64,000 nt of DNA, taken from NCBI RefSeq assembly GCF_015319355.1, contig NZ_JADILU010000005.1:310001-374000 (forward strand). The letters run 5' to 3'. Each line of letters starts with the position of its first letter. The stretch's first letter is position 1. Below the pieces are notes generated by a model. That model ran no database searches. It saw only the letters and a program-made list of their open reading frames with translations, and was not told the origin of the DNA. Below are positions 53,588 through 62,730 of this stretch, in pieces. Origin of the DNA: Psychroserpens luteus. GTDB taxonomy: Bacteria; Bacteroidota; Bacteroidia; Flavobacteriales; Flavobacteriaceae. A program made the position numbers and the translations under genes.

Positions 53588-54457
53588 ATGAAACTAATCA
53601 AAATATTGCCAATTATTGTTTTTGGATTATTCATGTCTTGTGGTGAAGATCAAGATGATTCACTGCAACCTAGTAACCCTAATTTAATAATAAAATTAAA
53701 GTTTGACCCAACTCAAGAACGTTTGGGTAACTTAGGTCAACCTGTTTCAGTCGGTTCTGGAAATGCTGCCCAATCTCCATCAATAAATAAAATGAGTGCC
53801 AATTATATAGAATTTGCTCCAACTGCTACTACAGCTTTAGGAACAGGTGAAATTATTTTTAATGGTGAAGAGACCACTGCTGGAGGTAATCAGGCTATTA
53901 ATTTTCAAAACGCCATTTTTGCTGGTGATAATGAAACGTTTTTAACAATCCCACTAAGTGATGTTTCGTCTGGAAACTATGAATGGGTTAGAGTGTCGTT
54001 AGCGTATCAAGAAGGTGACATTGACGTTTTAGCAAATGGTCAGGATATTATAGGAACACTGGCAAGTTTTGTAGGTTACAATTCATACATCACCTCTTTT
54101 GACCTTAATGGCAGTACAATTAATGTAAACGAAAATAAAGCACAAGGCTTTTGGGCTTTTGAAGCTTTAGGGTTTACTGCTCAAGGTCAAGCGCCAGAAG
54201 GTGCTACAACAGTACCAAACCCGTTATCTAACACATCACCTATTCCTACAGGATCTTGCATTGTAACTGGTGAATTTGAAAACGGACTAACTCTTACTGG
54301 TAATGAAACTCAAGATATCACTGTAACTCTATCATTTTCTATCAATAATAGTTTTGAGTGGACCGAAATAAATGCAGATGGAAAGTACGAACCAGAAGCA
54401 GGAGAACAAGTCGTAGATATGGGACTTAGGGGTTTAATACCAAGTGTTTCTAATTAA
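53588..54457 (+). CDS. Predicted lipoprotein of unknown function
   Basis: 289 residues with a lipoprotein signal (MKLIKILPIIVFGLFMSC, lipidated Cys at 18) and an Asp/Gln-rich linker. The body looks like a beta-sandwich with repeated strands (LIIKLKFDPTQERLGNLGQ, ITVTLSFSINNSFEW, EQVVDMGLRGLIP). The opening resembles MbnP-type copper-binding lipoproteins in general shape, but the metal ligands of that family cannot be confirmed. It lies alone between an esterase gene and sdhC. Confidence 0.6.
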   Translation: MKLIKILPIIVFGLFMSCGEDQDDSLQPSNPNLIIKLKFDPTQERLGNLGQPVSVGSGNAAQSPSINKMSANYIEFAPTATTALGTGEIIFNGEETTAGGNQAINFQNAIFAGDNETFLTIPLSDVSSGNYEWVRVSLAYQEGDIDVLANGQDIIGTLASFVGYNSYITSFDLNGSTINVNENKAQGFWAFEALGFTAQGQAPEGATTVPNPLSNTSPIPTGSCIVTGEFENGLTLTGNETQDITVTLSFSINNSFEWTEINADGKYEPEAGEQVVDMGLRGLIPSVSN

Positions 54458-54490
54458 ACCCATTCTAAATAATCAAAATTCTAGCTAAAA

Positions 54491-54522
54491 TTTGTTGTAC
54501 AACACAATGAACCTTATCTTTG
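54491..54522 (+). promoter_or_regulatory. Bacteroidetes-type promoter of the sdhCAB operon
   Basis: TTTG at 54491-54494, a 20-base spacer, and TATCTTTG at 54515-54522 match the -33 TTTG / -7 TAnnTTTG consensus exactly. The expected start is near 54529, giving a 20-base leader before the sdhC ATG at 54550. This is one of the two clearest promoters in the window. Confidence 0.75.
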
Positions 54523-54549
54523 TTATACAAATAATTAACTACAATTATA

Positions 54550-55224
54550 ATGAGCGGAATTTTAAATTCGTCTATTGGAAGAAAGTTTGCCATGGCACTT
54601 TCGGCACTCTTCCTAATGATTTTCTTATTACAACATTTTGTCATTAACATTCTATCTGTCTTTAGTCCAGATGCTTTTAATGAGGTATCTCACTTTATGG
54701 GAACGTTTTGGGCAATTCAGTATTTACTGCAACCCATATTGATTTTTGGTGTGATTTTTCACTTTGTCATGGGTTTTGTTCTAGAGATTAAAAACAACAA
54801 AGCAAGGCAAATTAGTTATGCTAAAAACAACGGTGGTGCTAACTCGTCTTGGATGAGTAGAAACATGATTTGGAGCGGTTTAGCAATTCTAGCTTTTATC
54901 GTACTTCACTTTATTGATTTTTGGATTCCAGAAATCAACACCAAATATATCATTGGAGATATGACAGGTATGCACAATGGTGAATACAGGTATTTTCATG
55001 AATTAGTTGAGAAATTTCATAGTCCACTTCGTGTAGGAGCTTATATTATTGCATTTGTATTCTTGGCATTACATTTATTACATGGTTTTAATTCGGCATT
55101 TCAATCTGTTGGAGCTAATAATAAATATACAAAAGGATTAAAAACTTTCAGTAAGGTTTATGCAATAGGTATTCCATTAGGTTTCATTTTCATTGCATTA
55201 TTTCATCATTTAACAGGACACTAA
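54550..55224 (+). CDS. sdhC: Succinate dehydrogenase cytochrome b subunit
   Basis: 224 residues with five membrane helices (about 14-35, 60-82, 110-130, 158-180, 198-218), the single fused anchor of type B (Bacteroides/Bacillus-like) succinate:quinone oxidoreductases. Candidate haem-ligand His lie in LQHFVIN, IFHFVMG, VLHFIDF, ALHLLHG and LFHHLTG. It anchors SdhAB to the inner membrane and passes electrons to menaquinone. It starts the sdhCAB operon, 12 bases from sdhA. Confidence 0.93.
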   Translation: MSGILNSSIGRKFAMALSALFLMIFLLQHFVINILSVFSPDAFNEVSHFMGTFWAIQYLLQPILIFGVIFHFVMGFVLEIKNNKARQISYAKNNGGANSSWMSRNMIWSGLAILAFIVLHFIDFWIPEINTKYIIGDMTGMHNGEYRYFHELVEKFHSPLRVGAYIIAFVFLALHLLHGFNSAFQSVGANNKYTKGLKTFSKVYAIGIPLGFIFIALFHHLTGH

Positions 55225-55236
55225 AAATTAGCTAAT

Positions 55237-57249
55237 ATGGCTTTAGATTCAAAAACACCAAAAGGTCCAATTAAAGATAAATGGACAGATTATAAAAATC
55301 ACATCGACTTAGTAAATCCTGCAAACAAGCGTAACATTGATGTTATTATTGTTGGTACAGGTTTAGCAGGTGGATCTGCTGCTGCAACTCTTGCAGAGCT
55401 TGGTTATAACGTAAAAGCATTTTGCTTTCAAGATTCTCCAAGACGTGCACACTCAATTGCAGCACAAGGTGGAATTAACGCAGCTAAGAATTACCAAGGA
55501 GATGGAGATTCTACCTACAGATTATTTTATGATACTGTAAAAGGTGGTGATTACCGTTCTCGTGAAGCTAACGTATATCGTTTGGCCGAGGTGTCTGCAA
55601 ATATTATTGACCAATGTGTGGCTCAAGGTGTTCCTTTTGCTCGTGAATATGGTGGATTATTAGATAACCGTTCGTTTGGTGGAGTTCTTGTTTCAAGAAC
55701 ATTTTATGCTGCTGGACAAACAGGACAACAATTATTATTAGGAGCATATTCTGCCATGAACCGTCAAATTGGTCGTGGTAAAATCAAAATGTACAATCGT
55801 CACGAAATGTTAGACATTGTTAAGGTTGATGGAAAAGCTCGTGGAATTATAACACGTAACTTAATTACTGGAGAAATTGAAAGACATTCAGCTCACGCTG
55901 TAGTTCTTGGAACTGGTGGTTATGGTAACGTATTCTTCTTATCAACAAATGCGATGGGAAGTAATGTAACAGCAGCTTGGAAAGCTCACAAACGTGGTGC
56001 TTATTTTGCAAACCCTTGTTACACACAAATTCACCCAACATGTATTCCAGTTTCTGGAGATCACCAGTCTAAATTAACATTGATGTCTGAGTCTTTACGT
56101 AACGATGGACGAATTTGGGTGCCAAAACACATGAAAGATGTGGAGGCTATTAAATCTGGAACATTAAAACCAAAAGAATTAGCTGAAGAAGATAGAGATT
56201 ACTACTTAGAACGTCGTTATCCTGCATTCGGAAACTTAGTACCTCGTGATGTTGCCTCTCGTGCAGCAAAAGAACGTTGTGATGCTGGTTTTGGTGTTAA
56301 TGCAACTGGAGAAGCTGTATTCTTAGATTTTGCTTCGGCAATTCAACGTTATGGTAAAGAAACTGCTCACGTAAAAGGTTTAGATGAAAATGATGCAGTT
56401 CTTGTTAAAAAACTAGGACAAGAAGTCATCAAAAATAAATACGGAAACTTATTCCAAATGTATGAGAAGATTGTAGATCAAGATCCATACAACACACCAA
56501 TGATGATTTATCCAGCAGTTCACTACACAATGGGTGGTGTTTGGGTTGATTACAACTTAATGACAACTGTTCCTGGTTTATACTGTATTGGAGAAGCTAA
56601 TTTCTCAGATCATGGTGCAAACAGACTTGGTGCTTCTGCATTAATGCAAGGTTTAGCAGATGGTTATTTTGTGTTACCATATACAATTGGTGATTATTTG
56701 TCAGATGATATTCGTACAGGACCAATTTCTACAGATACTAAAGAATTTGCTGAAGTTGAAGCTGAAGTAAGAAAAAATATCGATCATTTAATTAATAATA
56801 ATGGTTCTCACTCTGTAGATTATTTCCATAAGAAATTAGGAAAAATTATGTGGAACAAAGTTGGAATGTCTAGAAATGTTAAAGGGTTAACGGAAGCTAT
56901 TTCTGAAATAAAAGAGCTTAGAAACCAATTCTGGAAAGACGTAAAAGTTCCTGGAACAAACGAAGAGTACAACGAAGAGTTAGCTAAGGCTGGTCGTGTT
57001 GCAGATTTCTTAGAATTAGGAGAATTATTCGCTAAAGATGCTTTGAATAGAGAAGAATCTTGTGGTGGACATTTTAGAGAAGATGCAGTAGAATTAGATG
57101 GAGAGCAAAAAGGAGAAGCAAAACGTGATGATGAAAACTTTGCTTATGTTTCTGCTTGGGAATATAAAGGAGAACCCAGTGATGCTGTGTTACACAAAGA
57201 GCAGTTGGAATTTAAAGATATTGAATTAAAACAAAGAAGTTATAAATAA
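55237..57249 (+). CDS. sdhA: Succinate dehydrogenase flavoprotein subunit
   Basis: 670 residues. FAD-binding [10 protein letters not shown] at about 40-49; the His-flavin region [20 protein letters not shown]; the active-site stretch [28 protein letters not shown]; and the C-terminal HFREDA. This is the type B flavoprotein that oxidises succinate to fumarate (or works in reverse). Codon use is strongly biased, as expected for an abundant protein, and the gene contains no TTCCGAAG octamer. It is separated by eight bases from sdhB. Confidence 0.97.
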   Translation: MALDSKTPKGPIKDKWTDYKNHIDLVNPANKRNIDVIIVGTGLAGGSAAATLAELGYNVKAFCFQDSPRRAHSIAAQGGINAAKNYQGDGDSTYRLFYDTVKGGDYRSREANVYRLAEVSANIIDQCVAQGVPFAREYGGLLDNRSFGGVLVSRTFYAAGQTGQQLLLGAYSAMNRQIGRGKIKMYNRHEMLDIVKVDGKARGIITRNLITGEIERHSAHAVVLGTGGYGNVFFLSTNAMGSNVTAAWKAHKRGAYFANPCYTQIHPTCIPVSGDHQSKLTLMSESLRNDGRIWVPKHMKDVEAIKSGTLKPKELAEEDRDYYLERRYPAFGNLVPRDVASRAAKERCDAGFGVNATGEAVFLDFASAIQRYGKETAHVKGLDENDAVLVKKLGQEVIKNKYGNLFQMYEKIVDQDPYNTPMMIYPAVHYTMGGVWVDYNLMTTVPGLYCIGEANFSDHGANRLGASALMQGLADGYFVLPYTIGDYLSDDIRTGPISTDTKEFAEVEAEVRKNIDHLINNNGSHSVDYFHKKLGKIMWNKVGMSRNVKGLTEAISEIKELRNQFWKDVKVPGTNEEYNEELAKAGRVADFLELGELFAKDALNREESCGGHFREDAVELDGEQKGEAKRDDENFAYVSAWEYKGEPSDAVLHKEQLEFKDIELKQRSYK

Positions 57250-57257
57250 GGAAAACT

Positions 57258-58004
57258 ATGAATTTAACACTTAAAATTTGGCGTCAAAAAAACGCAAGTG
57301 ATAAAGGAAGTATGGTTGATTACAAAGTCAACGACATTTCACCAGATATGTCTTTCCTTGAAATGTTAGATGTTTTAAATGAACAACTAATTAATAAAGA
57401 TGAAGAACCTGTAGCTTTTGATCACGATTGTCGTGAAGGAATCTGCGGAATGTGTTCTTTATATATTAATGGAGAAGCTCATGGACCAGATCGTGGTGTA
57501 ACAACATGTCAGTTACACATGCGTATGTTCAAAGATGGAGACACGATTACTATCGAACCATTTAGAGCAACTGCATTTCCTGTAATTAAAGATTTAATTG
57601 TAGATAGAACTTCTTTTGATCGTATTCAACATGCTGGAGGATTTATTTCTGTAAATACATCTGGAAATACTATTGACGCAAATACAATTCCTATTAATAA
57701 ACACGATGCAGATACCGCTTTTGATTCTGCAACATGTATTGGATGTGGCGCTTGTGTTGCTTCTTGTAAAAACTCATCAGCAATGTTATTTGTAGGTGCT
57801 AAAGTTTCGCAGTTTGCGCTACTACCTCAAGGACAAATAGAAGCTACAGATCGTGTTTTAAACATGGTTAAGCAAATGGACGAAGAAGGTTTTGGTAATT
57901 GTACCAATACTGGAGCTTGTGAAGTAGAGTGCCCTAAAGGGATTTCTTTAGAGAACATTGCTCGTATGAATCGTGAGTATTTAAAAGCATCGCTTAAAGG
58001 TTAA
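57258..58004 (+). CDS. sdhB: Succinate dehydrogenase iron-sulphur subunit
   Basis: 248 residues. The 2Fe-2S ligands are in [11 protein letters not shown] with a further Cys in TTCQLHM; the 4Fe-4S and 3Fe-4S ligands are in [12 protein letters not shown] and [14 protein letters not shown]. It carries electrons from SdhA to the membrane anchor. It is the last gene of the operon and is followed by a terminator. Its clusters would be supplied by the SUF system encoded earlier in the window. Confidence 0.97.
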   Translation: MNLTLKIWRQKNASDKGSMVDYKVNDISPDMSFLEMLDVLNEQLINKDEEPVAFDHDCREGICGMCSLYINGEAHGPDRGVTTCQLHMRMFKDGDTITIEPFRATAFPVIKDLIVDRTSFDRIQHAGGFISVNTSGNTIDANTIPINKHDADTAFDSATCIGCGACVASCKNSSAMLFVGAKVSQFALLPQGQIEATDRVLNMVKQMDEEGFGNCTNTGACEVECPKGISLENIARMNREYLKASLKG

Positions 58005-58031
58005 GCTAAACTCATTATAATATAAATATAT

Positions 58032-58063
58032 TTAAGCCCAAGTTGTAACGACTTGGGTTTTTT
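58032..58063 (+). terminator. Rho-independent terminator of sdhCAB
   Basis: CCCAAGT and ACTTGGG pair (extended by a G-T) around a seven-base loop, followed by six Ts, about 30 bases after the sdhB stop. Confidence 0.85.
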
Positions 58064-58089
58064 CGTTTCTTTATACCTTAAATTAATTT

Positions 58090-59862
58090 ATGGATTATTC
58101 AATATCATTTTATAAATCACAACTAGAAACACATAAAAATGAAGTTAGTGTACTTCATAAGCAACTGCTATTGTACAGTATGTTGCGCTTAACTATATTT
58201 CTACTTGCAGGTTTTACCATTTACCTAGTACTTCCAAATTGGCAAATTGCAATTGGTATAGGTGTTTTAGCATTAGCAATTTTTCTTTTTCTATTATCTA
58301 AATACACCAATAAAAAGGCAAAACGAGAACTCCTTAAATCATTAGTAACTATAAATGAAGAAGAGTTAAAAATAGCAACTGGAGAATTTCATCATAGACC
58401 AACAGGAGAACAATTTCAAGATCCGTTACATTTTTATAGCTTAGATATCGACCTCTTCGGAAAAGGGTCTTTCTTTCAATATATCAATCGCACAAGTTCT
58501 TCGGAAGGTGAATCGCAAATAGCAAACGCGTTAAAAGCAAATAACGTTTCTAATATTGAAGATAGACAAGAAGCCATTAAAGAATTATCACAAAAAACGG
58601 AATGGACTCAACTTTATGCAGCTACAGCAAGTCTCATAAAAACCGAAACTTCTGCTCCTACCATAATTAAATGGTTAAAAACACATATAACCTTTGTTCC
58701 AAAACGAATGGTTTGGGCAACATGGTTATTTACTTTCATATCAGTTGCATTACTAGCAATAGCAATTTTTCAAATTATAGGGATCGAGTTTTTCGGATAT
58801 TGGATTTTTGCAGGATTAGGTATTACAGGCATATACCTCAAAAACATCAATATTCTAGCCTCAAATACAGATAAAACAAAAGATACTTTTAGGCAATACG
58901 CATCATTATTACTGCAAATAGAAAACGAAACATTTACTTCTAAACTACTACAAGAAAAACAACAAAAAATACAATCTGAAGACAAAAAAGCTTCCTTAAT
59001 ATTTTCAGAATTCTCTAAGTGTTTAGATGCACTAGATAATAGAAATAATCTCTTTGGAGCGCTCTTAGGAAATGGGTATTTATTATTAGACATTAGGAAT
59101 GCATACAAAGTAGAGCAATGGATTAAAACCTATGCAAATAAAGTAGACGATTGGTTTGAAGTCGTTTCCTTTTTTGACGCGTATAACAGTTTAGGAAATT
59201 ATGCTTTTAATCATCAAGAAGGAACTTATCCTAAAATTTCCGAAGAGAATGCTGTCATCGACGCTAAAGATTTAGGACATCCATTATTAGAAAAAACAAA
59301 ACGTGTAAACAGTGATGTTTTAATCAAAAACAAAGAATTCTTCATTGTCACTGGAGCTAATATGGCAGGTAAAAGCACATTTTTAAGAACAATATCCTTA
59401 CATATTGTTATGGCAAATGTTGGTTTGCCTGTTTGTGCTACTTCAAGTATCTATTCTCCTGTAAAACTCATCACAAGCATGAGAACAAATGATTCATTGA
59501 CAGATGATAGCAGTTATTTCTTTTCAGAATTAACACGATTAAAATTCATTGTTGACGCCATAGTAAAAGAGCCTTATTTTATTATTTTAGATGAAATATT
59601 AAAAGGGACAAATAGTACTGATAAAGCTATTGGTTCACGAAAATTCGTCGAGAAATTGGTGGCTGGAAGCGCTACAGGTATTATTGCAACACACGATTTG
59701 AGTCTTTGCGAAATTTCCGAGGAACTCAGCGAAGTGAAAAACTATTATTTTGATGCTGAAATCGTTAACGACGAACTCTATTTTGATTATAAATTCAAAA
59801 AGGGGATTTGCCAGAACATGAATGCGAGTTTCTTATTGAAGAAAATGGAGATTGTGGATTAG
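58090..59862 (+). CDS. Membrane-bound MutS-related ATPase
   Basis: 590 residues. Two pairs of hydrophobic helices (about 30-75 and 206-255) are inserted into a protein whose C-terminal third is a MutS ATPase: Walker A TGANMAGKST at about 423-432, DDSSYFFSELTRL, Walker B YFIILDEILKGTN, and a final THDLSL. A MutS core-like helical region lies between. The mismatch-recognition domain of true MutS is missing, so this is not a mismatch repair protein. Similar MutS-related membrane proteins are known in Bacteroidetes with no defined role. The arrangement suggests an ATP-driven clamp at the inner membrane (inference). Confidence 0.85.
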   Translation: MDYSISFYKSQLETHKNEVSVLHKQLLLYSMLRLTIFLLAGFTIYLVLPNWQIAIGIGVLALAIFLFLLSKYTNKKAKRELLKSLVTINEEELKIATGEFHHRPTGEQFQDPLHFYSLDIDLFGKGSFFQYINRTSSSEGESQIANALKANNVSNIEDRQEAIKELSQKTEWTQLYAATASLIKTETSAPTIIKWLKTHITFVPKRMVWATWLFTFISVALLAIAIFQIIGIEFFGYWIFAGLGITGIYLKNINILASNTDKTKDTFRQYASLLLQIENETFTSKLLQEKQQKIQSEDKKASLIFSEFSKCLDALDNRNNLFGALLGNGYLLLDIRNAYKVEQWIKTYANKVDDWFEVVSFFDAYNSLGNYAFNHQEGTYPKISEENAVIDAKDLGHPLLEKTKRVNSDVLIKNKEFFIVTGANMAGKSTFLRTISLHIVMANVGLPVCATSSIYSPVKLITSMRTNDSLTDDSSYFFSELTRLKFIVDAIVKEPYFIILDEILKGTNSTDKAIGSRKFVEKLVAGSATGIIATHDLSLCEISEELSEVKNYYFDAEIVNDELYFDYKFKKGICQNMNASFLLKKMEIVD

Positions 59863-59948
59863 TCTTATATGCTATTATTCTAATTAAAATAACAGAAGTA
59901 AAGGGTTGGCTCTAATATAATTAATTCCAAAAAAAATTATTGCAATAT

Positions 59949-60023
59949 GTCATTCAGAGCGTAGCGAAGAATCTCACTTTTTTATTTTTAGTCTCAAAGA
60001 TTCTTCGCTTTGCTCTGAATGAC
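59949..60023. repeat. Long imperfect inverted repeat (flavobacterial intergenic palindrome)
   Basis: Left arm 59949-59974 (starts GTCATTCAGAGCG) and right arm 59998-60023 (ends TTTGCTCTGAATGAC) pair at 24 of 26 positions around a 23-base T-rich loop. It lies in the 220-base gap between convergent genes. I recall similar CATTCAGAGCG...AGCGAAGAATCT palindromes scattered between genes in other flavobacteria, so this is probably a dispersed repeat that forms a strong hairpin. Confidence 0.8.
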
Positions 60024-60031
60024 TAAAAACA

Positions 60032-60064
60032 AAAAACCCATTCTAAATTAGAATGGGTTTTTAA
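60032..60064. terminator. Bidirectional rho-independent terminator
   Basis: AAAACCCATTCTAA and TTAGAATGGGTTTT pair almost without a loop break, with A- and T-runs on either side, just downstream of rpmA (minus strand). Confidence 0.85.
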
Positions 60065-60084
60065 TATTGTAAGGTAAAATTCAA

Positions 60085-60345
60085 TTAAGCTTCAAAAGGC
60101 TCAATAGAAACAAAAGACTTACCATCTTTCTTCTTTGTGAATTTTACTAAACCATCTACTTTAGCATGTAAAGTGTGGTCTTTTCCGCCATACACATTTT
60201 CACCTGGATGATGTGTATTACCTCTTTGTCTAATGATAATGTTACCAGCTATTGCTGCTTGTCCACCAAAGATCTTAACGCCTAAACGTTTTGATTCTGA
60301 TTCTCTACCATTTTTAGAACTACCTACTCCTTTTTTATGAGCCAT
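60085..60345 (-). CDS. rpmA: 50S ribosomal protein L27
   Basis: 86 residues, full length: [24 protein letters not shown] at the start, then [23 protein letters not shown]. The N-terminal tail reaches the peptidyl-transferase centre; it has no cleavable extension of the Firmicutes type. It follows rplU by 42 bases on the minus strand and ends before a strong terminator. Confidence 0.98.
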   Translation of the reverse strand: MAHKKGVGSSKNGRESESKRLGVKIFGGQAAIAGNIIIRQRGNTHHPGENVYGGKDHTLHAKVDGLVKFTKKKDGKSFVSIEPFEA

Positions 60346-60387
60346 TGTCTTAAGGTTTTATATTGTTATACTTAAGTGATTTAGCAA

Positions 60388-61035
60388 TTATGCTTTACCA
60401 CCATCTAATTCGTCTTGCCATTTCTGTAACTCATCCCATTTACCATCAGCAGCCATTTGAGCTTGTGCTGGCCATGTATCTGTTACGTGATTTCCACGAA
60501 CATCTGCGATGATTTCTGAAATTTTAGCAGAATCTGTTTTTGCTAAGTCAGCAAATGTTGCGATTCCTGCTTCAACTAAAGTTGATGCGATCTTTGGTCC
60601 AATACCTTCAACTTTTTTCAAGTCATCAGCTTTATCAGTTGATTTCTTAGTTTCAGTTTTTGGAGCAACAGCTTTTGCTTCTTCTTTTTTAGCTTCCTTC
60701 TTTGGAGCAGCTTTCTTAGCTCCAGAAGTAGTAATGCTTTCAATTACGATTTCAGATAAAGATTGTCTGTGTCCATTTTTTACACGGTAACCTTTTCTTC
60801 TTTTCTTTTTGAAGACTATTACTTTGTCACCTTTAAGGTGTCTTAAGACTTTTGCACTTACTAGTGCTCCATCTATAGCTGGGGCGCCTAAAGTTGTATT
60901 GTCACCATCACCAATTAAAAGAACGTTATCGAAATCTACTTTCTTACCTTCTTCTGTTGCTAAACGGTTAACAAAAACTTTTTGGTCTTTTTCAACTTTA
61001 AATTGATGCCCTGCTATCTCTACAATTGCGTACAT
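60388..61035 (-). CDS. rplU: 50S ribosomal protein L21 with C-terminal helix-hairpin-helix extension
   Basis: 215 residues, about twice the usual length. Residues 1-102 are a normal L21 (MYAIVEIAGHQFKVEKDQKVFVNRL, then KKKRRKGYRVKNGHRQSLSEIVI). A Lys/Glu/Ala-rich linker follows (about 110-140), then a domain with KVEGIGPKIASTLVEAGIATFADL, a helix-hairpin-helix of the kind that binds nucleic acid, and a Trp-containing tail (TWPAQAQMAADGKWDELQKW). L21 binds 23S rRNA. The extension occurs in other Bacteroidetes L21 proteins and its role is not known to me. A leader hairpin and a consensus promoter lie upstream. Confidence 0.95.
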   Translation of the reverse strand: MYAIVEIAGHQFKVEKDQKVFVNRLATEEGKKVDFDNVLLIGDGDNTTLGAPAIDGALVSAKVLRHLKGDKVIVFKKKRRKGYRVKNGHRQSLSEIVIESITTSGAKKAAPKKEAKKEEAKAVAPKTETKKSTDKADDLKKVEGIGPKIASTLVEAGIATFADLAKTDSAKISEIIADVRGNHVTDTWPAQAQMAADGKWDELQKWQDELDGGKA

Positions 61036-61074
61036 AGCGTAACGTTTTTATTAATTATTTTTATTAAAATGTGT

Positions 61075-61092
61075 GCTTTCTCCTCAGAAAGC
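61075..61092 (-). promoter_or_regulatory. 5'-terminal leader hairpin of rplU-rpmA
   Basis: GCTTTCT and AGAAAGC form a 7-base stem with a GAGG loop on the minus strand, located at the expected transcription start. It could protect the 5' end or bind L21 for autoregulation; this is inference. Confidence 0.5.
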
Positions 61093-61097
61093 GGGTG

Positions 61098-61129
61098 CAA
61101 ATATACATTCTAATTCCTTAATTTACAAA
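61098..61129 (-). promoter_or_regulatory. Bacteroidetes-type promoter of rplU-rpmA
   Basis: On the minus strand, TTTG (61129-61126), a 20-base spacer and TATATTTG (61105-61098) fit the -33/-7 consensus exactly. The expected start is near 61091, leaving a leader of about 55 bases. The rest of the 350-base gap up to the M16 peptidase gene is AT-rich and shows only one more -7 box on the plus strand. Confidence 0.75.
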
Positions 61130-61287
61130 CGATATGTCTATTTTGAAGTAGAATGTATGTTTTCATCTATTTTTTATCCTTCTAAAATTTTAAAATAACA
61201 CCATTAGAGATATTTATTTGAAAGCTTTATAGCTTGATTTTAAGATTTATTTTACAATAAAACTTTAATAAAAGCAATGCTATTCGT

Positions 61288-61295
61288 TATTTTTG
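61288..61295 (+). promoter_or_regulatory. Candidate -7 box for the M16 peptidase pair
   Basis: TATTTTTG matches TAnnTTTG, 95 bases upstream of the ATG at 61390; no good -33 TTTG is present. The leader contains two near-identical AAAACAAAATCACAATTAAT-like segments (about 61357-61392) next to the start codon. Confidence 0.4.
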
Positions 61296-61389
61296 TGGAA
61301 TAAGTGTAACATTTTAACAAAATGGAACACTTGTATTACGCATTTAAAAAAATTAAAACAAAATCACAATTAATTAAAACAAACTCACA

Positions 61390-62724
61390 ATGAAAAATTA
61401 CCTATTAATTCTAGCCTCTTTGGTGCTTGTTGGCTTTTCTGCCAAAGCTCAACAGGTTGAATTTGAAGAATTTGATTTAGATAACGGACTTCACGTTATT
61501 TTACACCAAGACAATACTGCACCAGTAGTAACCGTAGGTGTCATGTACAATGTTGGAGGAAAAGATTTAGGAGGAACTGCTGATGCTCCTCGTACAGGAT
61601 TTGCTCACTTTTTTGAGCACCTTTTGTTTGAAGGTACTAAAAACATAGACCGTGGAGAATGGTTCACAATCGTTTCTTCAAATGGTGGAAGCAACAATGC
61701 CAACACATCCCTTGATAGAACATACTATTATGAGGTATTTCCTTCTAACAATTTAGAATTAGGTCTTTGGATGGAATCTGAGCGTATGATGCATCCTGTT
61801 ATTGATCAGGTTGGTGTTGATACACAAAATGAAGTGGTTAAAGAAGAAAAACGCTTACGTTATGATAACTCTCCTTATGGTCAGTTTTTAGCAGCTGTAA
61901 GTGAAAATTTATTCACTAAACACCCATACAAAAACAAGAATATTGGTGAGATGGCAGATTTAGATGCCTCTACTTTAGAAGAGTTTCAGCAGTATTTAAA
62001 AGATTGGTATGGACCAAATAATGCAGCTTTAGTTGTTGCTGGTGATATTGACAGTAAAGAAGCTAAAAAATTAGTTGAAAAGTACTTTTCAGAAATTAAA
62101 AGTAGACCAATACCTACAAGAAACTTTGCAAAAGAAGATCCTATTACAGAGAAGATTGATGCTAAATTTTACGATCCAAACATTCAAATTCCTGCAATCA
62201 TAACTGCTTATAGAACTCCTGGTTTTAAAGAACGTGATGCTTATGTATTAAGTATGGTTTCTGCATATTTAAGTGATGGTAAAACATCTAAATTATATAA
62301 AACAATTGTTGATGATAAGAAAATGGCACTTCAAGTTGGTGCTATTAATATTGATCAAATGGATTATAGTATTTATGCTATTTATGGTCTTCCGCTGGGA
62401 GACACAACTTTAGATGCATTACTTACCGAAATGGATTCTGAAATCGCAAAAATGCAAACTGAGCTCATTTCAGAAAATGACTATCAAAAACTTCAAAATA
62501 AATTTGAAAACAGATTTGTAAATTCAAATTCAAGCATTCAAGGTATCGCAAATTCTTTAGTAAGAAACTATATGTTATATGATGATATCAATTTAATTAA
62601 TTCTGAAATTGAAATCTATAGATCTATCACAAGACAAGAAATTCAAGATGTTGTAAAAAAATATTTGAATCCTAATCAACGTGTAGAATTGGAATATTTA
62701 CCAAAAGAAAAAACTGCCAACTAA
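61390..62724 (+). CDS. M16-family zinc metallopeptidase (catalytic subunit)
   Basis: 444 residues with a signal peptide (1-21, GFSAKAQ). The inverted zinc motif HxxEH is present in FAHFFEHLLFEGT at about 75-79, with the downstream Glu in NEVVKEEKRLRYDN. The usual two M16 half-domains cover about 25-435. Bacterial M16B peptidases act in the periplasm, often as heterodimers of an active and an inactive subunit. The next gene, six bases downstream, encodes an M16 protein without the motif, so the two are likely partners. Confidence 0.93.
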   Translation: MKNYLLILASLVLVGFSAKAQQVEFEEFDLDNGLHVILHQDNTAPVVTVGVMYNVGGKDLGGTADAPRTGFAHFFEHLLFEGTKNIDRGEWFTIVSSNGGSNNANTSLDRTYYYEVFPSNNLELGLWMESERMMHPVIDQVGVDTQNEVVKEEKRLRYDNSPYGQFLAAVSENLFTKHPYKNKNIGEMADLDASTLEEFQQYLKDWYGPNNAALVVAGDIDSKEAKKLVEKYFSEIKSRPIPTRNFAKEDPITEKIDAKFYDPNIQIPAIITAYRTPGFKERDAYVLSMVSAYLSDGKTSKLYKTIVDDKKMALQVGAINIDQMDYSIYAIYGLPLGDTTLDALLTEMDSEIAKMQTELISENDYQKLQNKFENRFVNSNSSIQGIANSLVRNYMLYDDINLINSEIEIYRSITRQEIQDVVKKYLNPNQRVELEYLPKEKTAN

Positions 62725-62730
62725 AAATAA

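Noticed and set aside
58090-59862. DNA mismatch repair protein MutS
   Set aside because: Only the ATPase part is shared; the mismatch-recognition domain is absent and membrane helices are present.
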